A stretch of DNA of 64,000 bases from Chondrinema litorale (GTDB lineage: Bacteria > Bacteroidota > Bacteroidia > Cytophagales > Flammeovirgaceae), in assembly GCF_026250525.1 (NCBI RefSeq), contig NZ_CP111059.1, positions 62,001-126,000 on the forward strand. The letters are read 5' to 3'. The notes under the pieces were generated by a model. It saw only the letters and a list, made by a program, of their open reading frames with translations, had not been told where the DNA came from and ran no database searches. A program made the translations under genes and the position numbers. The first letter of the stretch is position 1. Each line of letters begins with the position of its first letter. Below, in pieces: positions 1 through 8,526 of the stretch.

Positions 1-662
1 AGTTTACAGGAGAAAACAACGATGTGCCAGATGGTGTATATTATAGAAATACTGCCGGTACTTACTTTACCTTCCCTCTAGGAGCATTAAAATTTGCGGG
101 TAGCGCTTACTATCAATTCGGAAAAGCCAATGCTACTACAGATTTAAGTGGATACCAACTTGCTTTAGAAGGTTCTTACAAACAAGGCAAAACATTAATG
201 GCATTGGGCTATGAAATGTTGAGTGGAACTGACCAAAATGGTAGCACAGATAACAAATCTTTCTTTCCACTTTACGGAACTAACCACAAATTCAATGGAT
301 TTATGGACTACTTCTACGTAGGCAACCACGCTAATAATGTTGGTCTAAACGATATCTATGGAAAGGTAGTAGTAAAAACTGGAGCTAGTTCTAACCTTTT
401 AATTAAAGCGCACTACTTTACTGCCAATGCAGATTTAGTAGAAGATGCTAGCAAATACTTAGGAACTGAAATTGACTTGGTTTACACACAACCAATTGTA
501 GAATATGTAAAATTGAATGTTGGATACTCTCAAATGTTTGCTAGCAACAGCATGAGCTTAGTGAAAGGAGGTACTACTTCTAATAACACCAATAACTGGG
601 GCTGGGTACAACTTTCAATCAACCCAACAATATTTAAATATACATTTAAGAAGGATGAATAA
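1..662 (+). CDS. Alginate-export-like outer membrane porin, C-terminal part
   Basis: The 5' end lies outside the window; the frame is open from base 3, so the GTG at 24 is an internal valine codon and not a start. About 220 residues are present. They alternate polar and aromatic residues as in a transmembrane beta-barrel, for example LALEGSYKQGKTLMALGYEM and IDLVYTQPIVEYVKLNVGYS. The end, with an MFASNSM-like strand followed by NNWGWVQLSINPTIF, resembles the last strands of the alginate-export (Alginate_exp) barrel family of Bacteroidota. That family forms outer-membrane channels for anionic solutes; the substrate here cannot be told from the fragment. A hairpin terminator follows. The family call is inference from the last strands; the barrel nature is clearer. 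Confidence 0.7.
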   Translation, partial: FTGENNDVPDGVYYRNTAGTYFTFPLGALKFAGSAYYQFGKANATTDLSGYQLALEGSYKQGKTLMALGYEMLSGTDQNGSTDNKSFFPLYGTNHKFNGFMDYFYVGNHANNVGLNDIYGKVVVKTGASSNLLIKAHYFTANADLVEDASKYLGTEIDLVYTQPIVEYVKLNVGYSQMFASNSMSLVKGGTTSNNTNNWGWVQLSINPTIFKYTFKKDE

Positions 663-722
663 TATACCTAATAATCCAACCAATAAATGACTTTTACATG
701 GTTAATTTAATCACTTGTTATT

Positions 723-757
723 CAGTCTCACGAAACGATTTTGTGAGACTGTTTTTT
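723..757 (+). terminator. Rho-independent terminator of the porin gene
   Basis: Arms CAGTCTCAC (723-731) and GTGAGACTG (743-751) form a stem, and a T-rich run follows on the plus strand up to 757. It sits 60 bases after the porin stop codon and separates it from the convergent gene ending at 759. Confidence 0.8.
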
Positions 758-758
758 A

Positions 759-1424
759 TTAATTCCTTACAAAAAGCCATTTAACAGAATGGTATAATCC
801 CAAACCGATGTAGCCAAGTAAACCAGGTTTCTTTTTTTCTCTGATGTTGATGGTGATGGTAGAAAATGCTGCTAGGTGATCTATTCTACTCATTTTGCCT
901 TTGAGCAAATCGATGGTTTCGTTGAGGCGTTCTAGTTCTTTTTCTACTTTGAGAGCTGCTTCTACATTTTCTGCTTTTGCAAGTAATTCCAAATAACGGT
1001 CTCTGGCTTTTTCTGCATTTTCTAACCTTATCTGAAAATCGTAGTAAGACTCGGTCACATCTTCACTTGCTAGTCGCTTGCTCTGTACTTTACCCAAGTT
1101 GGAAAGGTCGGCAATAGCATCATTTAATTTGCTGCTTTCTATCCTAATTACAGCTCTGTAAGTACCTGCCTCACTCACATAACCATTGTACTTTTTAGCA
1201 ATTTGCTTTATATCGTTGTTGATGGAATCTGGTAGTTTGGTGACTAAAGTAATGTAGGCAGAATAAAGAATCTTTCGCTCTTCTTCTCCTTCCATGCTTC
1301 TTTCATCATCAAGGGTAGATTCGCTTAAGCTATAATCATATGATCGCTGCGGATAGTTAGAACTTGAGCAATTAAAACAGCTAATACTAATTACTAAAAT
1401 GAGAGCTAATTGGAGGTATTTCAT
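759..1424 (-). CDS. DUF4349 domain-containing lipoprotein
   Basis: The ATG at 1424 is chosen because it begins a clean lipoprotein signal (MKYLQLALILVISISCFNC), giving 221 residues; the upstream extension has no signal character. After an acidic linker the mature part carries the DUF4349 pattern: a strand-rich section (YSAYITLVTKL, YNGYVSEAGTY, AVIRIESSKL), a central coiled coil (about residues 135-185, rich in E/K/R/L) and a second strand segment (FSTITINIREKK). Near the C-terminus LLGYIGLGLYHSVKWLF looks membrane-associating. DUF4349 proteins are envelope lipoproteins of unknown function, often with a C-terminal membrane helix. The gene is monocistronic or at the end of a minus-strand run. 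Confidence 0.8.
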   Translation of the reverse strand: MKYLQLALILVISISCFNCSSSNYPQRSYDYSLSESTLDDERSMEGEEERKILYSAYITLVTKLPDSINNDIKQIAKKYNGYVSEAGTYRAVIRIESSKLNDAIADLSNLGKVQSKRLASEDVTESYYDFQIRLENAEKARDRYLELLAKAENVEAALKVEKELERLNETIDLLKGKMSRIDHLAAFSTITINIREKKKPGLLGYIGLGLYHSVKWLFVRN

Positions 1425-1479
1425 AAGTATTTTGGTTAAACGATGTACTAAGCTTACGTAGAGGAAAATGAATGTTACA

Positions 1480-1974
1480 CTAAATTCTGTAAAAGAATTG
1501 TATTCTAAGACTTGGTAAAAATGGCATGATTTCATCATAACACTCTAGTTTAGCATAAGTTTTTTCCATCAGTACCATCACTACACCTAAGTCTACATTA
1601 AGACCAAACCTATCATTAAAGTTAAAATGCTTTCCTATGGATGGAGTTAAATAGATATTATGCCAAACATAGTCTACATTATCTTCATACATATAAGTTA
1701 AGCGTTGAGCAAAATACCAAGTAGGCATATCTGGAAATTTTTTAGAATACTTTAATTTTAACTGATGCTCAGCAGTAAGTTGAAAAATATTGGAATAGTC
1801 AGGAAAATAGCCAATTGAGCCACCTAAGGTGCTTTTCTTGTTCATCGACTTATTTACCCCGATATGTAAACAATCAGGAAAACCTAAACCTGCTACAATA
1901 TCCCATTCTTTTTCTTGCGAAAAAGCTCTTCCAGAAATTAAAAGAATTATGAGGAGTAAAATTAAATTTTTCAT
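1480..1974 (-). CDS. Small secreted outer-membrane-like protein
   Basis: 164 residues with a clear signal peptide (MKNLILLLIILLISGRAFSQ). The mature part has short amphipathic strands (DIVAGLGFPDCLHIGVNK, STLGGSIGYFPD, WYFAQRLTYMYED, PSIGKHFNFNDRFGLNVDLG) and ends in FFYRI, an aromatic C-terminus typical of small 8-strand beta-barrels. No specific family was recognised. It lies 55 bases upstream of the DUF4349 gene in the same direction and could be cotranscribed with it. Confidence 0.7.
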   Translation of the reverse strand: MKNLILLLIILLISGRAFSQEKEWDIVAGLGFPDCLHIGVNKSMNKKSTLGGSIGYFPDYSNIFQLTAEHQLKLKYSKKFPDMPTWYFAQRLTYMYEDNVDYVWHNIYLTPSIGKHFNFNDRFGLNVDLGVVMVLMEKTYAKLECYDEIMPFLPSLRIQFFYRI

Positions 1975-2072
1975 TTAAACATTAGCTTTTTGATAGATTA
2001 CTATTAACCAAGCTAGTTTTAAATGTGCCTAAATTTTAATCAGAGCGCTATTTACTAAATGCTAAAAAAGTG

Positions 2073-2645
2073 CTATTCGTCCACTATTTCCCCTGTTTTA
2101 TCAATAAAAATCCAGTTATCACTTACCATGGCTGAATGTTCGCCATCTTCTTCTAACTCACAATCAAAAGCGACTTTGGCTTTGCCATCTGAAAATTGAT
2201 AAGCACATGCGAATTGAGGCTCAATCACTATTGCTCCGGTAGAATCTGCAAAACCTATTTTATCATTTTTTACAATTCTAAACATACCTTCTATTAGATA
2301 ATCTGGGCCATTATCAAACAGATACACTTTGTAAAGACGCTCTCCTTTTGGGTTAATCGCAATTAAATCATAACTACCTTCGGTTTGCTCCACCACAACG
2401 CCATAGTCGATTATAGTATCAGAAAAACTGTGCAAAAATTTACCAACAGGAATTACAGTATCTCCTTGGGCATTTACATAGCAAAATTCATCTCCCATCT
2501 CATAATCTATAGGCAACCTGATTAGCATTTCTTGCAATGCGGAATTACTCTGCTTGGCCTCTTCTGAACTGTCTTTGTCATCTTTACAAGCAATTAAAAT
2601 TAAGGTAAAAAAGAGGGGAATAAATAGTTTGCTTAGGGCTTTCAT
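2073..2645 (-). CDS. WG repeat-containing lipoprotein
   Basis: 190 residues. A lipoprotein signal with lipobox LIAC (Cys about residue 20) is followed by an acidic linker. Two WG-like units are visible: FRIVKNDKIGFADSTGAIVI followed by EPQFACAYQFSDGKAKVAF, and the later NWIFIDKTGEIVDE. WG repeats are beta-rich modules of unknown ligand found on many Bacteroidota surface lipoproteins. The start overlaps the stop of the upstream gene by four bases (ATGA, 2642-2645), which suggests translational coupling and a shared job. Confidence 0.75.
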   Translation of the reverse strand: MKALSKLFIPLFFTLILIACKDDKDSSEEAKQSNSALQEMLIRLPIDYEMGDEFCYVNAQGDTVIPVGKFLHSFSDTIIDYGVVVEQTEGSYDLIAINPKGERLYKVYLFDNGPDYLIEGMFRIVKNDKIGFADSTGAIVIEPQFACAYQFSDGKAKVAFDCELEEDGEHSAMVSDNWIFIDKTGEIVDE

Positions 2646-3403
2646 GAGTTAGAATCTTTTAATTTAAAATCTACACATACATTTTTTGTTAGTTCATTTT
2701 TTACTCTTTCTTCAAATGTATATTTATCAATATTATAAATTGTGGCAAAGCAATTTTTAATCTCCGCAAACCTATCTTGTATTGTAAAGTCTTGGAAATT
2801 CTCTGGGTAGCCTTCAATCTCACTGCTGATTACAAAATCAACTTGCTCGGTAAATGTAAAAGACATTTTTCCATTTATATCTACACAATCTCCAGAACAA
2901 GTAACTTCTATTTGATTACCTATAATTTTACCAAAGTTGATCTTATTTAATTGAGTTGGATTTGCATAAGCCGGAAACCACAAAGTAGAATCTTGTAAAA
3001 TGGATTGATTAGCTTGCTGATTTTGCAAGTCTGTAAGCGATGGGAAAAGTAAAATTTCACCAAGCACTCTAGTTTTCTTGTTATCTAAATCAAAGTCAGT
3101 ATGGTTAATTTCTAGTTCTAGATTTATGAGTGCCGTTTCTTCTTGATCCACAGCATCTACCCAAATGAAATCATTATTTGTTAAATAGCTAGTCGGTACC
3201 CGATAGCTTAGCAACATACATAAATTTAAAGCACTATCGCCATGCTTATAATCCATTTGTTGCCAGTCTTCGTCTAAAGAAAAAGAGCCTAGCAAATTTG
3301 CTTTTGACAAAGGCAACTCAAAGCTTTTATCTTGATACTGTATTTTTAACATACTATAAAAAAAAGGAATAATAATTTTTGCCTTGCGATATTCAGCAAA
3401 CAT
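2642..3403 (-). CDS. Hypothetical protein coupled to the WG-repeat lipoprotein
   Basis: Up to 253 residues from the ATG at 3403. A second ATG at 3352 (MLKIQYQDKSFELPLSK) gives a more natural cytoplasmic start and 236 residues. No signal peptide, membrane helix or known motif was recognised. The middle has an isolated cysteine pair in TCSGDCVD, and the C-terminal part contains FTFTEQVDFVISSEIEGYPENF, suggesting a beta-rich fold. It overlaps the downstream WG-repeat lipoprotein gene by four bases, so the two are probably one operon. Function unknown. Confidence 0.6.
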   Translation of the reverse strand: MFAEYRKAKIIIPFFYSMLKIQYQDKSFELPLSKANLLGSFSLDEDWQQMDYKHGDSALNLCMLLSYRVPTSYLTNNDFIWVDAVDQEETALINLELEINHTDFDLDNKKTRVLGEILLFPSLTDLQNQQANQSILQDSTLWFPAYANPTQLNKINFGKIIGNQIEVTCSGDCVDINGKMSFTFTEQVDFVISSEIEGYPENFQDFTIQDRFAEIKNCFATIYNIDKYTFEERVKNELTKNVCVDFKLKDSNS

Positions 3404-3439
3404 TATTATTCCTCAAAATAGATTGAAAAGAATTATCGG

Positions 3440-4090
3440 TTAAAGCTGAATAACAGCTTCATCAATTGAAGTTTCTCCCTCATTAAATTCTATAATCTTA
3501 CCAATACTATTGTCATTTTTGAGTACTTCAAGCACTGTTTGAGCTACATCTTCACGAGGGATGCCTCTTTTTTCTTTAGGTGCTAAAGTATCGATCTTGC
3601 CAGAACCCGGCTCGTCTAATAATCTTCCTGGGCGAACAATTGTATAATCTAAACCAATCGATTTAAGTACCTGATCTGCATAATGTTTTGCCACGTAATA
3701 AGGTTTAATTTTAGCACCTTCCCAACCGCTTCTATCATCTGCTCCTAGTGCACTTACCATTACAAAGCGTTTTACACCTGCTTTAAGTGAAGCTTCCATC
3801 ACTTTTACTGCACCATCTAAATCGACAGTTAGCGTTTTATCGTAACCGGTATTTCCGCCAGAACCAGCAGTAAACACTACTGCATCAGCTCCTTTAATTA
3901 CTTCTGCCAGTGTATCCACTTCGACTTCGATGCTAGCAATTTTATAATTTACATTGAGCTCTTCGAAATACTCTTTTTGCTCTTCTTTTCTAAATACCGC
4001 AGTGGGTTTAAAGTCTACAGATTGAGACATTTTTTCGGTGATAATTTTACCTACCTTTCCACTTGCTCCTATTATTATTACCTTTTTCAA
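3440..4090 (-). CDS. NAD(P)-binding epimerase/reductase-like protein (atypical SDR)
   Basis: A TTG at 4090 is the best start because the Rossmann motif KKVIIIGASGKVGK follows at once (GxxGxxG-type glycines near residues 9-14); the open frame continues upstream to 4153, again only to a TTG. This gives 216 residues. It has the features of the NAD(P)H-binding atypical SDR group (YwnB/NmrA-like): ADAVVFTAGSGGNTGYDKT, FVMVSALGADD, YYVAKHYADQVLKSIGLDYT and TIVRPGRL. Members act as oxidoreductases, redox sensors or biliverdin-reductase-like enzymes; the substrate cannot be inferred. The upstream region carries one copy of a 50-bp repeat (4140-4189). Confidence 0.8.
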   Translation of the reverse strand: MKKVIIIGASGKVGKIITEKMSQSVDFKPTAVFRKEEQKEYFEELNVNYKIASIEVEVDTLAEVIKGADAVVFTAGSGGNTGYDKTLTVDLDGAVKVMEASLKAGVKRFVMVSALGADDRSGWEGAKIKPYYVAKHYADQVLKSIGLDYTIVRPGRLLDEPGSGKIDTLAPKEKRGIPREDVAQTVLEVLKNDNSIGKIIEFNEGETSIDEAVIQL

Positions 4091-4139
4091 TTTGTGTGTT
4101 TGTTTATTTAATGTAAAAATATTTATCCTTGGTACAAGG

Positions 4140-4189
4140 TAATATAAAAACAAGGCAGCTTAAGGGATTGTTTGATTGGAGATAAGAAT
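4140..4189. repeat. 50-bp direct repeat, copy A
   Basis: This segment matches 4765-4814 at 46 of 50 positions in the same orientation, starting TAATATAAAAACAAGGCAG in both copies. It lies upstream of the SDR gene, outside any coding sequence. The two copies bracket the small lipoprotein gene at 4277-4555. It may be a duplicated promoter or UTR segment, or the trace of a duplication. Confidence 0.75.
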
Positions 4190-4276
4190 GGCTTTTACTA
4201 AAGCTTTAAAGTAGTATAACTCTGATGTCAAAGAGTAATATTTCTCAATATTACCCTTTCGAACCTCTTTAAATAA

Positions 4277-4555
4277 TTATTGTTTGGTTATAATCAACCT
4301 ACCAGTAACTTCGATTAACTTACCTGTTTCTTTGTCCTCAAAGTAATACCCATCACTATTAGCTTCGCTAAGTACTTTACCACTACTTATCCAAGTTTTT
4401 GCAACCGTTCCATCACAATTAATCATTTCTATTTTAAATTCATCGCCAAGTCCACCTATTTTTGCTCTTTCGGCATCTGTACAAGAAGTATTACTCAAAG
4501 CAACAGTCGCAAATAATGCTGCCATTGCTACAAATTTTGCTGTTCTTTTCTTCAT
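4277..4555 (-). CDS. Small putative lipoprotein
   Basis: 92 residues. The N-terminus has a basic start (MKKRTAK), a hydrophobic stretch and a possible lipobox ending at Cys25 (SNTSC). The mature part is about 68 residues, with strand-like segments EFKIEMINCDGTVAKTW and LIEVTGRLIITKQ. No family was recognised. It stands alone between two copies of a 50-bp direct repeat and is followed on the left by a divergently placed SDR upstream region. Coding is supported by the signal peptide and normal composition. Confidence 0.65.
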   Translation of the reverse strand: MKKRTAKFVAMAALFATVALSNTSCTDAERAKIGGLGDEFKIEMINCDGTVAKTWISSGKVLSEANSDGYYFEDKETGKLIEVTGRLIITKQ

Positions 4556-4764
4556 AGTTGTATTAATTAAATATTAATATTTTCTCTTTTATTTTGTACT
4601 ATTCAAAGGAAGAACGCCTCAACTTAAGTCATTAATACCTCAAAAACAATCTAAAAATTTGGTTAGCTAATAGTAGACACAAAATGCTCTAGTTATTAAT
4701 ACTCTTAGCTAATATAGGTGGGTGATATTCTTTAAACCCAAAGCTTAATTTTCTTATAGGTAAG

Positions 4765-4814
4765 TAATATAAAAACAAGGCAGTTTAGGGGATTGTTTGG
4801 TTGGAGATGAGAAT
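4765..4814. repeat. 50-bp direct repeat, copy B
   Basis: Second copy of the element at 4140-4189, with four substitutions (two A/G pairs and one C/T in the first 36 bases, one A/G near the end). It lies just beyond the stop codon of the minus-strand gene 4829-6010, in a 273-bp non-coding stretch where nothing else is visible. Confidence 0.75.
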
Positions 4815-4828
4815 TGATTTTTGGGCAT

Positions 4829-6010
4829 TTAGATACCAACACTTAAAGAAAACTTCAAATTTCTAAAGTCCATAAACTGCTCATACTCCAATCCAAAAGT
4901 GGTAGATATATTTTTGATTGATAAATATTTATTCGCTCCTATTTGATAATCTAGGCGATCTTGAAAAAGTGAAGCTTTGCCAAATAGATCGATATCAATT
5001 TTTGATATACTTTGATTAGCTATAAAACTTAATCCCCATTGATCTTGATTGGCTATTAAATAATCAAACCCAATTAGAAAGTTTAAATTATTATTGACTT
5101 GCAACCCGGAATAAACTTTATGGTTTGTAAGAGTATTCTCATTTTCAATGAAATTGAGTTTTCTAATTCTGTAATTATATGCAAGAAAATATTTGTGTTT
5201 CTTTATCAGAAGATTTTTTAATGTATAAATCGAAATATCACAATTATTAAATCGATCAAATTGATGGCTAAACATGATGCCAATATTAGTTCTAAGCTTA
5301 CCTATTTTTCCAAAATACTTAGAAACTTCATAACCAAATGGTAATTTGGTTGACCCATAATAGCCTATACTAATCACAGACATTGCATAACAGTGGATTA
5401 AACCTTCACCAAAAGTATAACATCCTCTGTGGGGTAACTGCTCTTTGAAAGCAGCATTATAAGTTTCTAAATCAAGACTATCAAAAACTTGTTCAAGAAA
5501 ATTAATTACAAACAGTGCTTCTGGAAGAGATTTCTGAGCAGTTGGAGTCCAATAATTTTTAAACCACTGTGTCTTGGAGTTAGCATATTCAATGTTGTAT
5601 GTAATACCATCTAAACCTTGAGCCCAACCTTCAATTTGATTATCTGATGGTAAATCTAGAATACCTGAGTGAGTGATTATTTGATAAAATGATAAAGCCT
5701 TTGCTGAATCAAGTTGAATTTTGCTTGATATGGTATCCCTTTTCGTATCTTTTCTATTAAATCGATAGATATAATTAACCAATTGAGCAGATACTGAATC
5801 ATTATGAACTACAAGCTCTACAACATGCCCTAGATTCCAAAGTCTAAAAGAAAAATCATTTTGGGAAGTAGAAAAGTTTGTTAGCTGAAGTTCTTCTGCA
5901 AATTCTTTATAATATTCATATACAAATGCAGTATCACCTTTAATTTCTTTATTCTGAGCAAATGCATTAATATATAAAAAGCTTAAAACTAGTATTGTAA
6001 AATGCTTCAA
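4829..6010 (-). CDS. Secreted hypothetical protein with C-terminal barrel-like segment
   Basis: 393 residues, starting from a TTG (6010) that opens directly into a signal peptide (KHFTILVLSFLYINAFAQ). The first half after the signal is mixed alpha/beta (residues about 20-190) with no recognised motif. The second half is strand-rich with alternating pattern: SVISIGYYGSTKLPFGYEV, LRTNIGIMFSHQFDRF, KHKYFLAYNYRIRKLNF, LQVNNNLNFLIGFDYLI, WGLSFIANQSISKIDIDLFG, ISTTFGLEYEQF, and ending LKFSLSVGI. This suggests an outer-membrane beta-barrel fused to a periplasmic N-terminal domain. No specific family was recognised. Confidence 0.65.
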   Translation of the reverse strand: MKHFTILVLSFLYINAFAQNKEIKGDTAFVYEYYKEFAEELQLTNFSTSQNDFSFRLWNLGHVVELVVHNDSVSAQLVNYIYRFNRKDTKRDTISSKIQLDSAKALSFYQIITHSGILDLPSDNQIEGWAQGLDGITYNIEYANSKTQWFKNYWTPTAQKSLPEALFVINFLEQVFDSLDLETYNAAFKEQLPHRGCYTFGEGLIHCYAMSVISIGYYGSTKLPFGYEVSKYFGKIGKLRTNIGIMFSHQFDRFNNCDISIYTLKNLLIKKHKYFLAYNYRIRKLNFIENENTLTNHKVYSGLQVNNNLNFLIGFDYLIANQDQWGLSFIANQSISKIDIDLFGKASLFQDRLDYQIGANKYLSIKNISTTFGLEYEQFMDFRNLKFSLSVGI

Positions 6011-6069
6011 TATCTGATCTTTTACTCTGATTTAATTTTAGTAGAATACTATTGTTTAGATTCAAATTT

Positions 6070-6900
6070 CTATTTATTCCTTTTTTTCAATCTTACTTGC
6101 TTTAAATCTTTTGGCTTTTTCTGTACAGGTGGGTTTCTTACTTTCTCTATAAAACTAGATAAATCCTGTGTCTTTAAATATCTGACTGATTTTTTAAATT
6201 CTTTTTCTATATCTTTTTCGCAGTAATTCAGCCAATCTAAATCGGACTCTTCTCTGATAAGTGAAAATAATGCCATTGCAAATGCATGAATTTTAGTATG
6301 TAGATAACCTTTTGCACCAGAAATTCGCCAGCCTGTATGTGAATTACCACTCCAAGTATTCATTTTTACTACTGAAGAGTTAGAAGAAAATATTCCGAAT
6401 CCGTAAATATGGGTAACTAAATCGGTAAGAGGCTCATCATTGAGAATTATTCTATTTTCACCCAATAGTTTGATGTGTGCTACTTCGTGTGCCAAAGTTG
6501 CGATCATGTCTACTGGTGATTTCAATTGCTGAATTTCCAAGAGTACTTCATATTTACCATCTCTTTCCTGATAATATTTACCTGCCGTTCTCTTATCATC
6601 TTTTTGAGGAATCGCAAGAAGGCCCTCATCTGTAAATTGCACTTCTTCTTCAGAATAAAAACTCAAATTCACATTAGATAGCTCTACATCCATTTGATTA
6701 CAAACCAAAGCTAATGATTTCTCTGCATCAGAAATTTCACCTGTAAAATGCCAGTCAAAAAAGTCATTATTGGGAAGTACTCTTTCTTTTTCCAAAATGA
6801 CAGTTCTGTCAAACAAAGTAGATAATTTGATGAAAGATTTTTCTAGCCAATCTTGATCTTCTGGAGTAATTGGGCTTTGATTATTTTTCCAAAAAAACAT
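6070..6900 (-). CDS. Putative HExxH metalloprotease-like cytoplasmic protein
   Basis: 276 residues with no signal peptide. The only catalytic-looking motif is TLAHEVAHIKLLGE, an HExxH zinc site (H138, E139, H142), preceded by a strand (YEVLLEIQQL) as in gluzincin-like folds. The acidic LNDEPLTDLVTHIYGFG segment, about 15 residues after H142, could supply the third ligand. The C-terminus is basic (VQKKPKDLKQVRLKKRNK). Peptidase activity is inference from the motif only. Another membrane-protein gene follows 57 bases upstream in the same direction. Confidence 0.6.
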   Translation of the reverse strand: MFFWKNNQSPITPEDQDWLEKSFIKLSTLFDRTVILEKERVLPNNDFFDWHFTGEISDAEKSLALVCNQMDVELSNVNLSFYSEEEVQFTDEGLLAIPQKDDKRTAGKYYQERDGKYEVLLEIQQLKSPVDMIATLAHEVAHIKLLGENRIILNDEPLTDLVTHIYGFGIFSSNSSVVKMNTWSGNSHTGWRISGAKGYLHTKIHAFAMALFSLIREESDLDWLNYCEKDIEKEFKKSVRYLKTQDLSSFIEKVRNPPVQKKPKDLKQVRLKKRNK

Positions 6901-6957
6901 TTAAATTCGATTAAAATCAGGTTTTGTTCAATTGCAAATTAAACAATCGTCCCAACT

Positions 6958-7542
6958 TTATTCATCTATTTTCCGCCTTTCTTCTTTCAGTTTTTCTCTT
7001 AGCTCCTTGTTGCCTGTATCATCGTTTACTACGTTTTTGAAAGCTTCTATATAGTCGGGGTGATTTCTATATTTAAATTCTAACAATGCGAATTTTGGAA
7101 GTGTAAGTGTTAATACAGCAAAACACAAATAAATGACAGCTCGCTTGATTGTAACAATGTAAAAAGTAGCTTTTGATGTAAAGTATTTTATCACTGAAAT
7201 AACCAATATTAAACTGAGAATTACAACTCCAAGAAAGGCTAGTTCATTTCCTCCAGACCAAATTTGATAATTAAATAATACTCCCAGAATTATCATTGAA
7301 ATAGCTGAACCAGTTGTAACTGCTGAAAGTACCCTCATGATACCAATTCCCTTATAGGCAATCTTTTTCATTAATTGGCGGTACTTTACACCATTGAATA
7401 GTGCAAAACTGAAATACAGATAAAATGCAGACAGAAATAAACTAGAAAATACATATATCTCTTCTGTTCCTGGTACTAAAAATAAATTTAAAATGAGAGA
7501 AATAATGGAGATAGCTCCTAAGATTATTTCAGCTTTTTTCAT
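6958..7542 (-). CDS. Multi-pass membrane protein, hypothetical
   Basis: 194 residues with four to five hydrophobic segments: residues about 5-24 (EIILGAISIISLILNLFLV), 30-50, 75-95 (AISMIILGVLF), 102-122 (LAFLGVVILSLILVISVIKY) and 128-150 (FYIVTIKRAVIYLCFAVLTL). A charged cytoplasmic tail follows (ELREKLKEERRKIDE). No family was recognised. It is part of a minus-strand run with the HExxH gene downstream and the small gene 7586-7804 upstream. Confidence 0.6.
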   Translation of the reverse strand: MKKAEIILGAISIISLILNLFLVPGTEEIYVFSSLFLSAFYLYFSFALFNGVKYRQLMKKIAYKGIGIMRVLSAVTTGSAISMIILGVLFNYQIWSGGNELAFLGVVILSLILVISVIKYFTSKATFYIVTIKRAVIYLCFAVLTLTLPKFALLEFKYRNHPDYIEAFKNVVNDDTGNKELREKLKEERRKIDE

Positions 7543-7585
7543 GTTTGAAGTTTGTTTATTAAAAAGTAGTTATGAAGTCAGAGGC

Positions 7586-7804
7586 TTATAATTTATTGTT
7601 TTCTGATTTTATTTTAATGATTTCACCATCTTCTAATTCCACATTTAACTTAGTATTAGGCATTCTGTAAGAGCTTGGAACTTTCACAGTTTCCACTCTT
7701 ACTAAATAGCCACCATCGTTTAAACCATAACCGTAGGCAAGGTGTAAATCAATAGTTCCAGGAAATAGACTAGCAAATACTTTTGCACTTACATTTATTT
7801 TCAA
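7586..7804 (-). CDS. Small hypothetical protein, 72 residues
   Basis: The start is a TTG at 7804; no ATG exists in this frame upstream before a stop. The product begins MKINVSAKVFASLFPGTIDL and ends in LNVELEDGEIIKIKSENNKL, a short beta-rich acidic/basic sequence with no signal or membrane segment. No family was recognised. It is 28 bases downstream of the SMI1-like gene and 43 bases upstream of the membrane-protein gene, so it is probably in the same transcript. Coding confidence is limited by its size and TTG start. Confidence 0.45.
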   Translation of the reverse strand: MKINVSAKVFASLFPGTIDLHLAYGYGLNDGGYLVRVETVKVPSSYRMPNTKLNVELEDGEIIKIKSENNKL

Positions 7805-7832
7805 GATGGCAATGCTATCAATTTACAATTTA

Positions 7833-8357
7833 TTAGTACTCCTCTTCTTCGAGCGATTCTTGCATAAATTCAAGCATATTTTCCAGATAGAAGGTTAAAC
7901 TATCAAACTCTATTTCACCCGGGATCCAACTAGCAAATTTCCAATATTTCCATTTAGCTCCTTGCTCTGCTGGCGGAATTAAAAGAAAATATTGCTCTTC
8001 TTGATAACCTCCTACTAGAATACTTTTACTAAGAGTTGCTCCAATATCTTCGTTACCTTTTCCACTCCACTTTTCAACTATTTGCGGATCAATATCTCTT
8101 AAATAGCCAATTTCCTCCACCTTCATAAAGCTCGGGTCTGCGGCATCGCACCATGTAGGGAAGCCATTAGCAACCTTAAGCAATTCTTTGTACTCAGTAG
8201 GAAACTGCACATCGAGTTTTTGTTCTACTTCTGCAATGGTTTTTTCATCAGCAGGCTCATTACCTATCCATGCAATCTGTCTTTGCACGTCTGTTATTTC
8301 ATCGTTATAATCAAATAACACTGCATTCTTAAATATTTCTGTTAAGAGTTCTTTCAT
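7833..8357 (-). CDS. SMI1/KNR4 (SUKH) family protein
   Basis: 174 residues. The SUKH-fold signature is visible: KTIAEVEQKLDVQFPTEYKELLKVANGF (residues about 38-66), followed by acidic strand segments and a C-terminal FLLIPPAEQG plus YWKFASWIPGEIEFDSLTFY. SMI1/KNR4-like proteins often act as immunity proteins against nuclease or deaminase toxins in contact-dependent systems, but many are orphan. No toxin gene is adjacent here, so an immunity role is only a possibility. A second SMI1-like gene is seen at 14162-14803. Confidence 0.8.
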   Translation of the reverse strand: MKELLTEIFKNAVLFDYNDEITDVQRQIAWIGNEPADEKTIAEVEQKLDVQFPTEYKELLKVANGFPTWCDAADPSFMKVEEIGYLRDIDPQIVEKWSGKGNEDIGATLSKSILVGGYQEEQYFLLIPPAEQGAKWKYWKFASWIPGEIEFDSLTFYLENMLEFMQESLEEEEY

Positions 8358-8526
8358 GTATCATTTTGTTTATTTCGCTAAATCTAATCAATATTATTTC
8401 ATAACATAAAATTTGATCTACTCAATTATAGAGTTACAAATAATATATTGATTATCAAATAATTGCAATATTTATTTTATTCTATTAGCCTGATTTAGAA
8501 TCATGATAAAACCTTAAGCATTTAAG

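Noticed and set aside
7833..8357. Toxin-immunity system from the SMI1-like genes
   Set aside because: Neither SMI1-like gene has an adjacent toxin or secretion gene, so a system cannot be claimed.
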